A DNA stretch of 64,000 nucleotides from Rufibacter roseolus (GCF_017916365.1 NZ_JAFMSU010000002.1:1488001-1552000), one strand, 5' to 3'; shown: positions 8,108 to 17,742, counted from the first letter of the stretch. Made by a program: numbers and translations. Notes: generated by a model not told the origin, from the sequence alone.

Positions 8108-8882
8108 GTTGCGCTTCTTTCACAAAGGTTTCGGTATGGGCCAGGCGAGTCTCCAGGAACTGGGCGTAGGCCTGGCGGTGCTCTTCTGGGGTGGCAAACG
8201 GGGAATCTCCGGTGAGCCAGTCCTCGGGGATCAAAGATACAATGGATTGGATTACCTCGGGGGTAAGAATCGCCTTGAACTCAGCGTCCACCGCCTCCAG
8301 CTCGGTGGCCTGGGGCAGCAGCACGTGGTCTTTGGCCTGGGCGAACGGCCGTTTGGCCTGCTCCAGCCAGTTCTGCCACGAGTGGTGGAAGTAAAAGGCC
8401 GCGCCGTGGTCAATAAGCCACAGTTCCTTGTGCCACATGAGCATGTTGGTGTTGCGGGGGGTGCGATCCACGTTGGTGATGAGGCAATCAAACCAGACTA
8501 CTTCAGAGGCCAGCCGGGCGTCAACGGTGGTCACCAGCGCATCAAAGGTGATGGCCCTTGACAGGTAATGAAGGCCCAGGTTGAGGCCTTCGCTGAACCG
8601 CAGCAAATCCTGGATCTCCTCATCAGGCTCAGTGCGCCCGAAACTCTCGTCCAGGTGCGCGAACACCAGCTCGGGTACCCTGAAACCCAGGATGCGGGCC
8701 ATCTCGCCGGCTATTAGCTCGGCAATGAGGGCTTTTACACCCTGTCCGGCTCCTCGGAATTTGAGCACATAGAGAAACTCATCGTCTGCCTCCACAATGG
8801 CGGGCAGAGAACCACCTTCGCGTAGCGGGGTCACGTACCGCACCACATTGACGGTTCTAAGCTCTGGTTGCTTGTAATTCAT
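8085..8882 (-). CDS. HipA-like kinase (HipA_2 family)
   Basis: A 265-residue single-domain protein related to the HipA kinase fold. VLKFRG (about 40-45) carries the probable ATP-binding Lys. The catalytic loop is NVDRTPRNTN, followed by LWLIDHGAAFYFH, where Asp-His-Gly replaces the DFG-type metal-binding motif. It is much shorter than HipA toxins (~440 residues) and lacks the N-subdomain 1; no HipB-like antitoxin with a helix-turn-helix lies beside it. Instead it overlaps a DUF3037 gene. It is probably a kinase with a different cellular role from HipA persistence toxins. Confidence 0.75.
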   Translation of the reverse strand: MNYKQPELRTVNVVRYVTPLREGGSLPAIVEADDEFLYVLKFRGAGQGVKALIAELIAGEMARILGFRVPELVFAHLDESFGRTEPDEEIQDLLRFSEGLNLGLHYLSRAITFDALVTTVDARLASEVVWFDCLITNVDRTPRNTNMLMWHKELWLIDHGAAFYFHHSWQNWLEQAKRPFAQAKDHVLLPQATELEAVDAEFKAILTPEVIQSIVSLIPEDWLTGDSPFATPEEHRQAYAQFLETRLAHTETFVKEAQHARKALI

Positions 8883-9020
8883 AGATTGTAATTTCCTTCA
8901 GGTGCACCGGTGCCCGGATAGCCGCCGTTGCTGCTTTCCTGGCAAGATACACCCGCATGATGGATGGTTTTTGTGGGCCGCCTGAACAAAGCGGTGCTTT
9001 TTGTAAGAAGGGGCAGGGCT

Positions 9021-9446
9021 TTAATCATTCAGGAGCCAGTCTAAGGCGGCATCCTTGGCGAAATGCACCTTTATTTTCCCCGTCACCGGAGCATCTTTTC
9101 CTTCGGCGGGTTTTTCATATACTTTATGCGGATTGGTCATGACAAAGCACTCAGGCGCCATGACAATCGCGAATTTCTGGAGTTGGTTTGAGGCAAACAG
9201 CGGCGCCATGTTCTGCTTGAGCCAGGTCTGGTTCTCGGGTTGCATGACTTTGATTTTCTGGGCATCGGTGAGCCAGAGCTTGACGCCCTTCAGGCCCGCC
9301 CGGTCAAAGGCCAGTTGGTACCGGTTTCTGAACTGATCAAGAGTGGGCTGCTGCAGGAAAGTAAACTGCAGCATGGCGTTACCTTTGTCTAGGTCTATCT
9401 GGACAACGTCATCCTGATACAGATTCTCTAGTTGCAAGGTTGCCAT
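9021..9446 (-). CDS. hypothetical STAS/SpoIIAA-like protein
   Basis: A 141-residue cytoplasmic protein with no signal peptide. Its alternating pattern (MLQFTFLQQPTLDQFRNRYQLAF, KLWLTDAQKI, KFAIVMAPECFVMTN) resembles the small STAS/SpoIIAA-like proteins common in Hymenobacteraceae, but no decisive motif is present. It is flanked by spacers on both sides and is probably monocistronic. Function unknown. Confidence 0.6.
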   Translation of the reverse strand: MATLQLENLYQDDVVQIDLDKGNAMLQFTFLQQPTLDQFRNRYQLAFDRAGLKGVKLWLTDAQKIKVMQPENQTWLKQNMAPLFASNQLQKFAIVMAPECFVMTNPHKVYEKPAEGKDAPVTGKIKVHFAKDAALDWLLND

Positions 9447-9605
9447 TTTCCGGTTCCTGATGGGGTTTTCACCAACCTAACTATCAAAGGAAGCATTTTG
9501 TTTATGTACTCTGTCTATGTACAAAAGTTTAACCTATAGGGATATTACTCCATTGTGATAGGGCTTTGCTGTGGCGCGGATACAATAAAGTTTAGATATG
9601 AATTG

Positions 9606-10031
9606 TTATTTTCTGCTCGAAAAGATTTTACAATCTATCATCAACTCACCCCTTGTAGTTGCCAAAGGCTCCAACTTGAAAAAGCATGTGTCACTGTACC
9701 AATCTAGTCGCTCATAATTAATATTAAAGTTTCCGCTAACTGTGTCTGAACGATAAAATGAAGAATTATTCCAACCAAACTTGAGTAAACCAAGTCCTTT
9801 CACTGTGCCAACCATTCATAATTTCATTGCATTTGGATGAATAGCTTCTTTGTCTATTACAATAAAAATTTCTTGCGCTCGGTCATCCAAATTCAACTTC
9901 ATTGTTCTTGTTGTTACCCAAAAACCATTTTCAACTGATATGAAAAGATATAAGAACCCACTCGTCACTAAAACCGCAATAATAGCACTGACTTTTCCTG
10001 CATTTTTGGGAAGGGTTCTACTTAACATCAT
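9606..10031 (-). pseudogene. small membrane protein frame interrupted by TGA
   Basis: Two minus-strand frames are in the same phase and directly abut. Codons 10031-9819 encode a 71-residue peptide with one membrane segment (VSAIIAVLVTSGFLYLFISV). A TGA at 9818-9816 follows, then ATG at 9815 opens 69 more codons to 9606. Removing the TGA would give a single ~141-residue protein with an N-terminal anchor and a soluble tail. The segment is more AT-rich than its neighbours. It may be a decayed gene, a stop-start pair, or chance ORFs; no family is recognised. Confidence 0.3.
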
Positions 10032-10100
10032 GTTTTATAAAAAGCTATTTCCCTAAAAACAATCTCACAACCAAATTCAATTACGCTCAACAAGCCAGAA

Positions 10101-10535
10101 TTAACGTTTTTTCCGGCCTTTCCAGTTCTTGAGGGACTTCTCTTTCTCCTTCTCCATTTTGAACTGGGTAAACTCCTCATTGGGCATGGTCACTGAGTAA
10201 TACGCCTCAGAGAGGATGTTCAGGTCCTCATCAAAGTCATAGACTACGGTTAAGTACAGCTTTTTGTCGGGGTTCAGGACGTACTCCTCCCCTACCTTGT
10301 CATACACCTTGAACTCGTACACCCCGTCTGCCGAGGGTTTGCCGCTCACCCGCGCCAGGCAGTCGCCGGTGATCACCAGTGGGGTTTCCAGCTCGTCCAG
10401 ATACTCAAAATCCTGGTAGTAGCGTCCGTCTTTCTTGCTGGTGAGGTATTCAATGGAATCAAGGTGCACCTCAATTCCTTTGTGCCGACTGTCGCGCTGC
10501 GTGCTGATGTTAAGGATGTTGCCTATTGCTTTCAT
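10101..10535 (-). CDS. hypothetical protein
   Basis: A 144-residue cytoplasmic protein with a charged C-terminal tail (KEKEKSLKNWKGRKKR). The middle part alternates beta-type strands with acidic turns (EFKVYDKVGEEYVL, LYLTVVYDFDEDL). No family is recognised. On the minus strand TACCTTTAGC at 10598-10589 could be its -7 box, 54 bp before the start. Confidence 0.6.
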   Translation of the reverse strand: MKAIGNILNISTQRDSRHKGIEVHLDSIEYLTSKKDGRYYQDFEYLDELETPLVITGDCLARVSGKPSADGVYEFKVYDKVGEEYVLNPDKKLYLTVVYDFDEDLNILSEAYYSVTMPNEEFTQFKMEKEKEKSLKNWKGRKKR

Positions 10536-10710
10536 GTTTCTGCCGTTCTCTTCCAGGGTTGCGCCAGATGGCCAACCCTTTTCTTAAACGCTAAAGGTAC
10601 GGCATCAGGGGCAGAACTTATAGAATTCCCATTAGGACGTTACTTTCCTCCTGATTTCAATAGAGCCAAAAGCAGGAGCCTAGGTTAGTTTTAGCATGAA
10701 GCCCTGTTTG

Positions 10711-10747
10711 GTTTTAAGCCCGATTTTGGCAAAACAGGCCTTAAACA
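10711..10747. repeat. covarying hairpin family copy
   Basis: TTTTAAG...CTTAAA arms around the core GATTTTggcAAAAC. It lies 47 bp downstream of the minus-strand gene that ends at 10794. Confidence 0.5.
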
Positions 10748-10793
10748 CTAACTGGCTAAACAAACCTGAGCGAACGATAACCAGACATCAGCC

Positions 10794-12353
10794 TTAGTTG
10801 TACCGGCCTTTACGCTGCGGGTCCTGGAGGAAGAGTTGCAGGAAGATTTTCTGATCGGTGATGACGGCGCGCTGGGTGGGGTATTCTTCCAGCCGGCGGT
10901 TGGTGGTATACCCGAAGTGCTCGTAACCCAGGCTCAGGTTCTTGTACAACTGCACCGTTACCCGCGGCCGGATGATCCCGATGGAGTTGCTGCCTTCCAG
11001 GCCTTCAAAGGTCTTGAGCCAGTAATGGTAGTACACAAACGCGGCGGAAGCGTAGCGCCCCAGACTAAGGGTGCTTTCTATTTTCCCGTGCAGACCAGTG
11101 GTGTACACGTAGTTGCGGAGGCCGTTTTCATCCGGCGCGAAACGGGTGCTGTTGCCGGCCAGCGGAATCACGCCCAGGTGCGCGTTGGTATAGAGGTTCA
11201 GTTGGTTTGTGAGCGGCAAACGCGTGAACACCCCTCCGCCAAAACCCAGCGCCCCTAAGTCGAAGTTACGCGTATTCCAGTAATCATAGTACTGGAAAAG
11301 GCCGGTGAGCAGGTCCAGTTTGCCCAGTTTGGAATTGCGCCCCAGCAGGATGCCGTAACCAGTGATGTTGTTGATGGTGCCGGCGGTGGTGTCCTCGCCG
11401 CCCTTGCTGAACTCGGCCCGTAACCGGAACAGGTCAAAGGGTTTGCGTTTCTGCCGTTCAAAAGGGTTGCCGTAGTCCAGTTGCACGTTGAGCATTCCCT
11501 TGGTATCAGCGGGGCCGAAGACATCATCCTGTTTCTCGTTCTGGCGGTGCACCCCGGCAAACAGCGTGATGTTGATGGGCTCTTTCTCATACACTTCTTT
11601 GTTCGTGACCTGGAAGGTTTTGCCTTGCAGCAATCGGTTCAGTCCGCGCACCGGGTTCACCAGGCCCGCGGCAATCTCGCGCACCGCTCGCTCGCGACCG
11701 CGGGTACGGTCATCCAGGATGTTGGAGCTGAGGCGGTACAGGATCTCGCCCAGGGCAGCCCCGTTGAGCGGCGTGTAGATCATGTCATTGTAAGACGGCA
11801 GGGTGTTCTCGCCCAGGTACTCCCAGGTAAGACTTCCGCCCACGGCAAACGGCAAAGATTGCCAGTAGTTGTAACCCTGCGAGCGAGCGGCGTTGAAATA
11901 CAAGGTGCCTTGGTACGGGTGCCCGATGAAGTTGATCCCGAATTCATCGGTGTCCCACTCGGGTTTGGACCTCAGGTTGGTTTTCCAGGTCTCGGTAGTC
12001 ACATAGCCGTAATCTGCTTTGGCCACGTAGCGGTTGAAGGCCATAAACCCTGCATTCAACCCGATGACCTGGGCCGTGGGTTTCCAGATGGGTTGCCGTT
12101 TGTTGTACTCAGGGTCATCGTTGAGCAGGTCGCCGTACTTGTTGAACAACGTGGTGTCCAGCAGGAAAGCGTTCTTGGGCTCGGTCCCGCTGACCGGATC
12201 AGTAAACAGCCGTTTCTTGCGTTCTTTGATACGCTGCAACTGTGTCTCACGGCTGCCCCTACCCGGTTTGATGGAATCAGGGGCCGTGATCACCTGGGCC
12301 TGCAGCCCGATTATAAAGCTAAAGAAAAAGAGGAAAGTAAGTCTGTATCTCAT
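10794..12353 (-). CDS. DUF3943-type outer-membrane protein
   Basis: A 519-residue exported protein with a signal peptide ending near GLQAQ. The DUF3943 region (about 85-230) includes FIGHPYQGTLYFNAARSQGYNYWQSLPFAVGGSLTWEY split over adjacent blocks, and a NPVRGLNRLLQGK segment. The C-terminal ~290 residues alternate short amphipathic strands ending in aromatics, as in a beta-barrel. Family knowledge places such proteins in the outer membrane; the substrate or role is unknown. The last residues KGRYN do not form the usual barrel-ending aromatic. It appears to be monocistronic. Confidence 0.75.
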   Translation of the reverse strand: MRYRLTFLFFFSFIIGLQAQVITAPDSIKPGRGSRETQLQRIKERKKRLFTDPVSGTEPKNAFLLDTTLFNKYGDLLNDDPEYNKRQPIWKPTAQVIGLNAGFMAFNRYVAKADYGYVTTETWKTNLRSKPEWDTDEFGINFIGHPYQGTLYFNAARSQGYNYWQSLPFAVGGSLTWEYLGENTLPSYNDMIYTPLNGAALGEILYRLSSNILDDRTRGRERAVREIAAGLVNPVRGLNRLLQGKTFQVTNKEVYEKEPINITLFAGVHRQNEKQDDVFGPADTKGMLNVQLDYGNPFERQKRKPFDLFRLRAEFSKGGEDTTAGTINNITGYGILLGRNSKLGKLDLLTGLFQYYDYWNTRNFDLGALGFGGGVFTRLPLTNQLNLYTNAHLGVIPLAGNSTRFAPDENGLRNYVYTTGLHGKIESTLSLGRYASAAFVYYHYWLKTFEGLEGSNSIGIIRPRVTVQLYKNLSLGYEHFGYTTNRRLEEYPTQRAVITDQKIFLQLFLQDPQRKGRYN

Positions 12354-12910
12354 ATAAAAGGCTCAGCATCAGGCAGGAAAAAGGCAAATTCATCCTTTGA
12401 TGTCACAAAGTGTAATGCCCAAAACCTGTGTATAAATGCGTCATACGAGAAAACATCATAAAAGTAGTACTTCCTCAAGACAATCCTGCTTTCCTTTAGG
12501 CTACCTATGCCCTAACCGAAGTTTTAAGGCTTATTTTAGCAAACCAGCCCTAAAACAGAATTGGCTTTTTACTTTATACCCACAGGATAAACTTATTTAT
12601 AGACAGGTCATCTGAGTTGACTTACGATTTACTTCTCTGCCTTTTCAAGCGAGAACCTATCTTATAAAATTACAAATCAATACTATAGAATCTAAAAATC
12701 AGGCATTTACCATTTGGTAATGAATTCCTACAACCAATTATACAACTGATTCAAAGGGTGTTTAGGCCTTGTTTTCACAAAATCAGCCTGAAAACAGAAA
12801 TGCCGTTTACAAGAGTTTCCACTTGGGTTCGGTCCCTCTCTAAATCAAAGGCATAAACTTCTCCTGTGGTTCGTTCGTTTTTCAGGGCAATAGCTTCATC
12901 AGTTTCTATC
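12354..12910. other. intergenic stretch with two hairpin copies
   Basis: No credible gene. It holds two copies of the dispersed hairpin family: 12521-12556 (arms GTTTTAaGG / CCTAAAAC) and 12760-12796 (TTTAGGCCTTGTTTT / AAAATCAGCCTGAAA). A frame opening with GTG at 12866 runs into msrB but is unlikely to be its true start. Confidence 0.5.
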
Positions 12911-13354
12911 ATGATCCGGTGGATTGACGTTATCAAGTATGCCAAGTACAGCAACCCTGAGCCTGCGCATCGGGTGGAGCTAACGGAGGAAGAATGGCAA
13001 CAGCGACTCACGCCCGCCCAGTACCAGATCCTTCGGCAGAAAGGCACCGAGTCGCCGTACCGGAACGCCTATTGTCGCTCTTATGAGCCCGGGGTGTACG
13101 CCTGCGCCGGGTGCGGTACTTTGCTGTTCAATGCATCTGAGAAGTACCATGCCATCTCGGGGTGGCCCAGTTTCACGCAACCCATCGCCAAAGGCGCCAT
13201 TAAATACCTCTTTGATGACAGCCACAACATGCACAGAATAGAGGTGCAATGCAATGTCTGCGATGGGCACCTAGGCCACGTCTTCCCCGATGGCCCCGAG
13301 CCGAGCGGCCTGCGTTATTGCATCAACTCAGCAAGTTTACAGCAGTTGTTGTAA
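12911..13354 (+). CDS. msrB: peptide-methionine (R)-S-oxide reductase
   Basis: Reduces methionine-R-sulfoxide in oxidised proteins, using thioredoxin-type reductants. All family marks are visible: zinc ligands in CAGCG and CNVCDGHLGHVF, the substrate pocket SGWPSF, and the catalytic Cys in GLRYCINSASL near the C-terminus. ATG at 12911 (MIRWIDVIKYAKYSNPEP) was chosen because MsrB proteins begin just ahead of a motif like this; a GTG at 12866 would add 15 residues with no family support. There is no signal peptide, so it acts in the cytoplasm. It appears to be monocistronic. Confidence 0.9.
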   Translation: MIRWIDVIKYAKYSNPEPAHRVELTEEEWQQRLTPAQYQILRQKGTESPYRNAYCRSYEPGVYACAGCGTLLFNASEKYHAISGWPSFTQPIAKGAIKYLFDDSHNMHRIEVQCNVCDGHLGHVFPDGPEPSGLRYCINSASLQQLL

Positions 13355-13451
13355 ACCCACCCATACCCAAGCCGGGAGGGTAATCTCCTGCTTTGAGTTC
13401 TTTCTTCAAGGGTTGAGTTCTTTTCCTTTGAGTTCTTTTTCCAGGGTCTCT

Positions 13452-13516
13452 GGTTCAAGTTTTCAACTTGGACCTAAAATGCCGTAAGTTTGAAACTTCC
13501 GTGAGGCGATAGCCTA
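13452..13516. repeat. GGTTCAAGTTTTCAACTTGG element, copy 1
   Basis: A short palindrome (CAAGTTttcAACTTG), then a second inverted module and the tail GTGAGGCGATAGCCT. It is related to 28899-28965 and to the inner ends of the long inverted repeat at 60501-62172. Confidence 0.6.
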
Positions 13517-13565
13517 AGGAGAAAGCATTTCCATTGATACCATTCTAAAAAATACCCCGCGTGGG

Positions 13566-13600
13566 TTTTAGGCCTGTTTTCCAGAAACAAGGCCTTATTT
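13566..13600. repeat. covarying hairpin family copy
   Basis: TTTTAGGCCTGTTTT / AAACAAGGCCTTA arms with a 4-base loop. Confidence 0.5.
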
Positions 13601-13629
13601 GGTTTAAGGCAGGTCGCTTCTTATTTTAG
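13599..13629 (+). promoter_or_regulatory. possible promoter of the TMEM175-type gene
   Basis: TTG at 13599-13601 and TATTTTAG at 13622-13629, 20 bp apart, fit the Bacteroidota -33/-7 arrangement with one mismatch from TAnnTTTG. It would give a leader of about 38 bases. Confidence 0.4.
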
Positions 13630-13674
13630 AGCCATCTCAAAAGAGAACATCCCACCGGCTTATAAGGCATCTGT

Positions 13675-14256
13675 ATGAACAAAGGACGTTTGGAGGCATT
13701 CAGCGATGGCGTGCTGGCCATCATCATCACCATTATGGTACTGGAGATCAAGGTGCCGCACGGCCAGGATTTCACCGCCCTCAAGCCGCTTTTTCCGGTT
13801 ATTCTCAGCTACATTCTCAGCTTCATTTACCTGGGCATTTACTGGAACAACCACCACCATCTGCTGCACAGCGCCGGGAAAATAAACGGCAACATTCTGT
13901 GGGCCAACCTGCACCTGCTCTTCTGGCTTTCCCTGGTGCCTTTCACTACCGGTTGGATGGGTGAGAACAATTTTGCCCCGGTTCCGGTGGCGCTCTACGG
14001 CATCATGCTGCTCATGTGCTCTATTGCCTACTGGATTCTGCAGCACCTCATCATCAACCACAGCGGCAAAGAATCTGCCCTGGCGCACGCCATCGGCAAG
14101 GACATCAAAGGCAAGGTCTCGCCTTTCCTTTATCTCACTGGCATTGTGCTCACGTTTGTGAATCCTTGGCTCTCTGGCCTCATCTACGTGTTGGTGGCTT
14201 TCATGTGGCTCCTCCCCGACCGCCGCATTGAAAGGATCTACGAAACCAAAGGCTGA
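13675..14256 (+). CDS. TMEM175-family potassium channel (DUF1211)
   Basis: A 193-residue inner-membrane protein with about six hydrophobic segments. It has the hallmark near its N-terminus, RLEAFSDGVLAIIITIMVLEI: the FSDG motif and the following hydrophobic Ile/Leu positions form the selectivity constriction in bacterial TMEM175 channels. The second half begins near ALYGIMLLMCSIAYW. Family knowledge: these are K+-selective channels lacking the classic TVGYG filter. The SNF2 helicase gene follows after 93 bp on the same strand; co-transcription is possible but there is no evident functional link. Confidence 0.85.
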   Translation: MNKGRLEAFSDGVLAIIITIMVLEIKVPHGQDFTALKPLFPVILSYILSFIYLGIYWNNHHHLLHSAGKINGNILWANLHLLFWLSLVPFTTGWMGENNFAPVPVALYGIMLLMCSIAYWILQHLIINHSGKESALAHAIGKDIKGKVSPFLYLTGIVLTFVNPWLSGLIYVLVAFMWLLPDRRIERIYETKG

Positions 14257-14349
14257 AATCACAGCCTGAGGTGATTGACCCATGACAAGTTCCCCGGGCG
14301 AAAAGGAAAATTTTCTGCGTAACTTCAAGCCTTGGAAACCCAGGGCGAC

Positions 14350-17300
14350 ATGGCGGAAAATGAGCAGGCACCGGCGGCGGAGACCGTGCATCCTTCTAAT
14401 TACTTTTTACAGAATATCTGGGGCAATACCCTCACTTATGCCACCATTGCGCGGCATTCCTCGGCCCAGGCCATGGCCGGCGGCACCTTGGGGTTTGAGC
14501 TGCAACCCCTGCAGATAGAGATCAACGCGGCGTCTTTCTCCGGCACCTCACCCTTCGGCCGCTTCCCGGCCGTTTCCGTCATTCAGTACCCTAACGGACT
14601 CCTGCTTTCCTGCGACTGCGCCACACCTAAAGAGGCCTTGTGCGCCCACCAGGCACAGGTGCTTCAGACCCTTCTGAACCGCCAGGAACTGCGCGTCTTC
14701 TTTGACGAATCCCTGCGCCGCGATAAGATAAAACCCGTGGCCGCGGAATATGGCTTAGCCGGGGAAGATAACCTGGACCAGTATTTTGCGCTGGAGTACG
14801 CCCACAAATCTCTCAAGATCAAACCCCGTTTGCCGGAGCTTTTGCCCGTGACCCTGGAGACGCAGGTGGCTTTGAAAGAGAAGCTGCTGCCCAAAACAAG
14901 CCTGCCTTTTCTGCCGGCCAAAACGAAACAGAAGGAAAAAACGCAGCTCATTGTGGTGCTGGGCGAGCACAGGTATTATAAGCACCTTAGCGTGGAACTG
15001 CTGGAGGCGGCCACCACCCAGACCGGGAAGATCAAAAATCCGCTCAAAGGCCTGAGTCCGCTGGATTATGTCTGGAAAACGAACCAACCCGAGGAACTAC
15101 GGTTCTACACTGCCCTCTCCCGTTTCCAGAACAACTACAACTCTGAGCCCACTGAGGCCGACTTAGAAGCCCTGAAGGCGCTGGTGCAAAACCCAATGAA
15201 CCTGGCGGTGTACCAGCACAACCCCGAAGTATCAAGCAACATCACCGCCAGCTCGGTGGTGCCGGTGCAGCTGAAGAAAACGCCTTTGGAACTGGTGCTG
15301 GACGTGCAGGTGAAAGATAATTTCTACGCCATCGTGGCGCAACTGTACATTGAGGATCAGCCGTACCCGCTAAAGCACCTGCAACTCAAATACGGTCACT
15401 TTCTGCAGATCCAGCACAACCTGTACCTGCTCCACAATCCCGACCTGCGCCGGGTGCTGGATTTCTTCCAGAAGCGGGGCTTCCATGTGCTGGTGCACGG
15501 CTCCAAGTTCGAGGAGTTCCGCGAAAGCATCTTGGCTAACCTGGAAACCAAAATCAGGATTTCCTATTCGTACCTGAAACCGGCCACGGCCAAACAGCTG
15601 GAGGAACAGGGTTTTGACCAGGATCGGGAACAACTCATTTATCTCTCTGAATCTGAGGACTACGTGCTGCTCACGCCGGTCATGCGCTACGGACAGGTAG
15701 AGATTCCGGTGCTCTCCCAAAAGCAGATCCACGCCACCGATGCCCAGGGCACTTCCTTTACCGTGGCCCGCGACCGCGAGGCCGAGCTGCAGTTCACCGC
15801 CGTCATGCTCAAGCAGCACCCGCACTTCAAGGAACAACTACACCTGGACTGCTTCTACCTGCACAAAGACCGCTTTCTGCAGGACGATTGGTTTCTGGAC
15901 GCGTTTGAGGCCTGGCGCAAATTGGACATCAGCATTCTGGGCTTCAAGGAACTCAAGCACAGCAACCTCAATCCACATAAAGTCAAAATCAACATTCTGG
16001 TCACCAGCGGCATCAACTGGTTTGACACCTCCTTGAACGTGCAGTTCGGTAAGCAGAAAGCCTCGCTCAAACACCTGCACAAAACGTTGCGCAACAAGAC
16101 CCGCTTCGTGACGCTGGACGATGGTACCCAGGGCATCCTGCCGCAGGAATGGATAGACAAACTAAAGACTTTCTTTGATGCCGCCGAGGTGGTGGGCGAG
16201 CGCCTGCGTACGCCCAAGATGAACTTCAGCAGCATTGAGGAACTCTACGAGACCGAGGTTTTGAGCCAGGAAGTGCGCGAGGAGCTTTCGCTTTACCGCC
16301 AGAAATTGGCTGACTTTGAGGCCATCCCGGAGGTGGAGGTACCCCGGGAACTGCAGACGACCTTGCGCGGCTATCAGCGGCAGGGGCTCAACTGGCTCAG
16401 TTTCCTGGATCAGTTCAACTTCGGGGGCTGCCTGGCAGATGACATGGGTCTGGGGAAAACCGTGCAAGTGCTGGCTTTCCTTCTCTCGCAACGCGCCAAG
16501 GTAGAACGCAACACCAACCTGGTGGTGGTGCCCACTTCGCTCCTGTTCAACTGGCAGCAGGAAGCGGCCCGGTTTGTGCCCTCCCTCAAAATCACCACCG
16601 TGTACGGCAACAACCGCGTCAAGAACCCGGCAGAACTGGACGGTTACGAGGTTGTGCTCACCTCCTACGGCACGTTGCTCTCAGACATCATGGTCTTGAA
16701 AGAGTACCGGTTCAACTACATTATCCTGGATGAGTCGCAGGCCATCAAGAACCCCGAGAGCCAGCGGTACCGGGCGGTACGGCTCTTGCAGGCGCGCAAC
16801 CGCATTGTTATGACGGGCACGCCGCTGGAGAACAACACCTATGACCTGTACGGCCAGCTTTCCTTCGCCTGCCCCGGCCTGCTGGGCAACAAGCGCTACT
16901 TCCGGGACCATTACTCCAAACCCATTGACCAGTTCAAAAGCTACAAACGAGCCCAGGAGTTACAGCGCAAAATAAGCCCGTTCCTGCTCCGGAGAACGAA
17001 GGAGCAGGTAGCCAAAGAGCTGCCCGAGAAAACCGAGATGGTGCTCTACTGCGAGATGGGCACCGATCAGCGGAAAATCTACGCCGCCCATGAACTGGAG
17101 ATCAGGGAATTCATCTCGGCCCAGGCCGACGAAGAGATCCAGAAAAGCCCCATGCACGTGCTGCGCGGCCTCACCAGACTGCGCCAGATCTGCAACTCCC
17201 CCGCCCTGCTCCCCGAGGAAGCCGCCTACGGCGAGACCTCGGCCAAACTGGAGGTCTTGCTGGAGCAGATAGAAAGCAAAGCGCCGCACCACAAAATCCT

Positions 17301-17742
17301 GGTGTTCTCGCAGTTCGTGTCCATGCTGCAGCTTATTCAGAAAGAGCTGCGGGCGCGGGGCATCAAATTTTCTACGCTAACCGGCCAGACTAAGGACCGG
17401 GCAGGCGCCGTGGCCGCGTTTCAGGAAGAGGAAGACGTACGGGTGTTCCTCATCAGCCTCAAGGCGGGCGGCACCGGCCTCAATCTCACCCGCGCCGACT
17501 ATGTGTACCTGGTAGACCCTTGGTGGAACCCGGCCGTAGAAAATCAAGCCATTGACCGCACCTACCGCATCGGGCAGGAGAAGAATGTGGTGGCCGTGCG
17601 CCTCATCTGCCCCGATACCGTGGAGGAGAAGATCATGCAGCTGCAGGCCTCCAAAAAAGACCTGGCCAAGAACCTGATCAAAACCGATGGCGGTATGGTC
17701 AAATCCCTTTCCAAGCAGGACCTGCTGGCTTTGCTGGGGTAA
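14350..17742 (+). CDS. SNF2-family helicase with SWIM zinc finger
   Basis: A 1130-residue DNA-dependent ATPase of the SWI2/SNF2 (HepA/RapA-like) group. Near the N-terminus is a SWIM zinc finger, Cys88-x-Cys90-x7-Cys98-x-His100. The middle ~500 residues are family-specific. The ATPase core starts near residue 670: Walker A DDMGLGKT, DExx box ILDESQAIKN, motif III VMTGTPLENN, and in lobe 2 KILVFSQF, LISLKAGGTGLNLT, DPWWNPAVENQAIDRTYRIGQ. It probably remodels protein-DNA complexes; the substrate is unknown. ATG at 14350 is the first ATG; only a TTG lies upstream in frame (14332). Confidence 0.9.
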   Translation: MAENEQAPAAETVHPSNYFLQNIWGNTLTYATIARHSSAQAMAGGTLGFELQPLQIEINAASFSGTSPFGRFPAVSVIQYPNGLLLSCDCATPKEALCAHQAQVLQTLLNRQELRVFFDESLRRDKIKPVAAEYGLAGEDNLDQYFALEYAHKSLKIKPRLPELLPVTLETQVALKEKLLPKTSLPFLPAKTKQKEKTQLIVVLGEHRYYKHLSVELLEAATTQTGKIKNPLKGLSPLDYVWKTNQPEELRFYTALSRFQNNYNSEPTEADLEALKALVQNPMNLAVYQHNPEVSSNITASSVVPVQLKKTPLELVLDVQVKDNFYAIVAQLYIEDQPYPLKHLQLKYGHFLQIQHNLYLLHNPDLRRVLDFFQKRGFHVLVHGSKFEEFRESILANLETKIRISYSYLKPATAKQLEEQGFDQDREQLIYLSESEDYVLLTPVMRYGQVEIPVLSQKQIHATDAQGTSFTVARDREAELQFTAVMLKQHPHFKEQLHLDCFYLHKDRFLQDDWFLDAFEAWRKLDISILGFKELKHSNLNPHKVKINILVTSGINWFDTSLNVQFGKQKASLKHLHKTLRNKTRFVTLDDGTQGILPQEWIDKLKTFFDAAEVVGERLRTPKMNFSSIEELYETEVLSQEVREELSLYRQKLADFEAIPEVEVPRELQTTLRGYQRQGLNWLSFLDQFNFGGCLADDMGLGKTVQVLAFLLSQRAKVERNTNLVVVPTSLLFNWQQEAARFVPSLKITTVYGNNRVKNPAELDGYEVVLTSYGTLLSDIMVLKEYRFNYIILDESQAIKNPESQRYRAVRLLQARNRIVMTGTPLENNTYDLYGQLSFACPGLLGNKRYFRDHYSKPIDQFKSYKRAQELQRKISPFLLRRTKEQVAKELPEKTEMVLYCEMGTDQRKIYAAHELEIREFISAQADEEIQKSPMHVLRGLTRLRQICNSPALLPEEAAYGETSAKLEVLLEQIESKAPHHKILVFSQFVSMLQLIQKELRARGIKFSTLTGQTKDRAGAVAAFQEEEDVRVFLISLKAGGTGLNLTRADYVYLVDPWWNPAVENQAIDRTYRIGQEKNVVAVRLICPDTVEEKIMQLQASKKDLAKNLIKTDGGMVKSLSKQDLLALLG

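Noticed and set aside
8085-8882. Calling the HipA-like gene a persistence toxin
   Set aside because: It lacks the HipA N-terminal subdomain and has no HipB antitoxin gene nearby.
11481-12461. 326-codon plus-strand open frame
   Set aside because: Antisense to the DUF3943-type gene, with no recognisable domain and an unnatural His/Gly/Val/Gln-rich composition.
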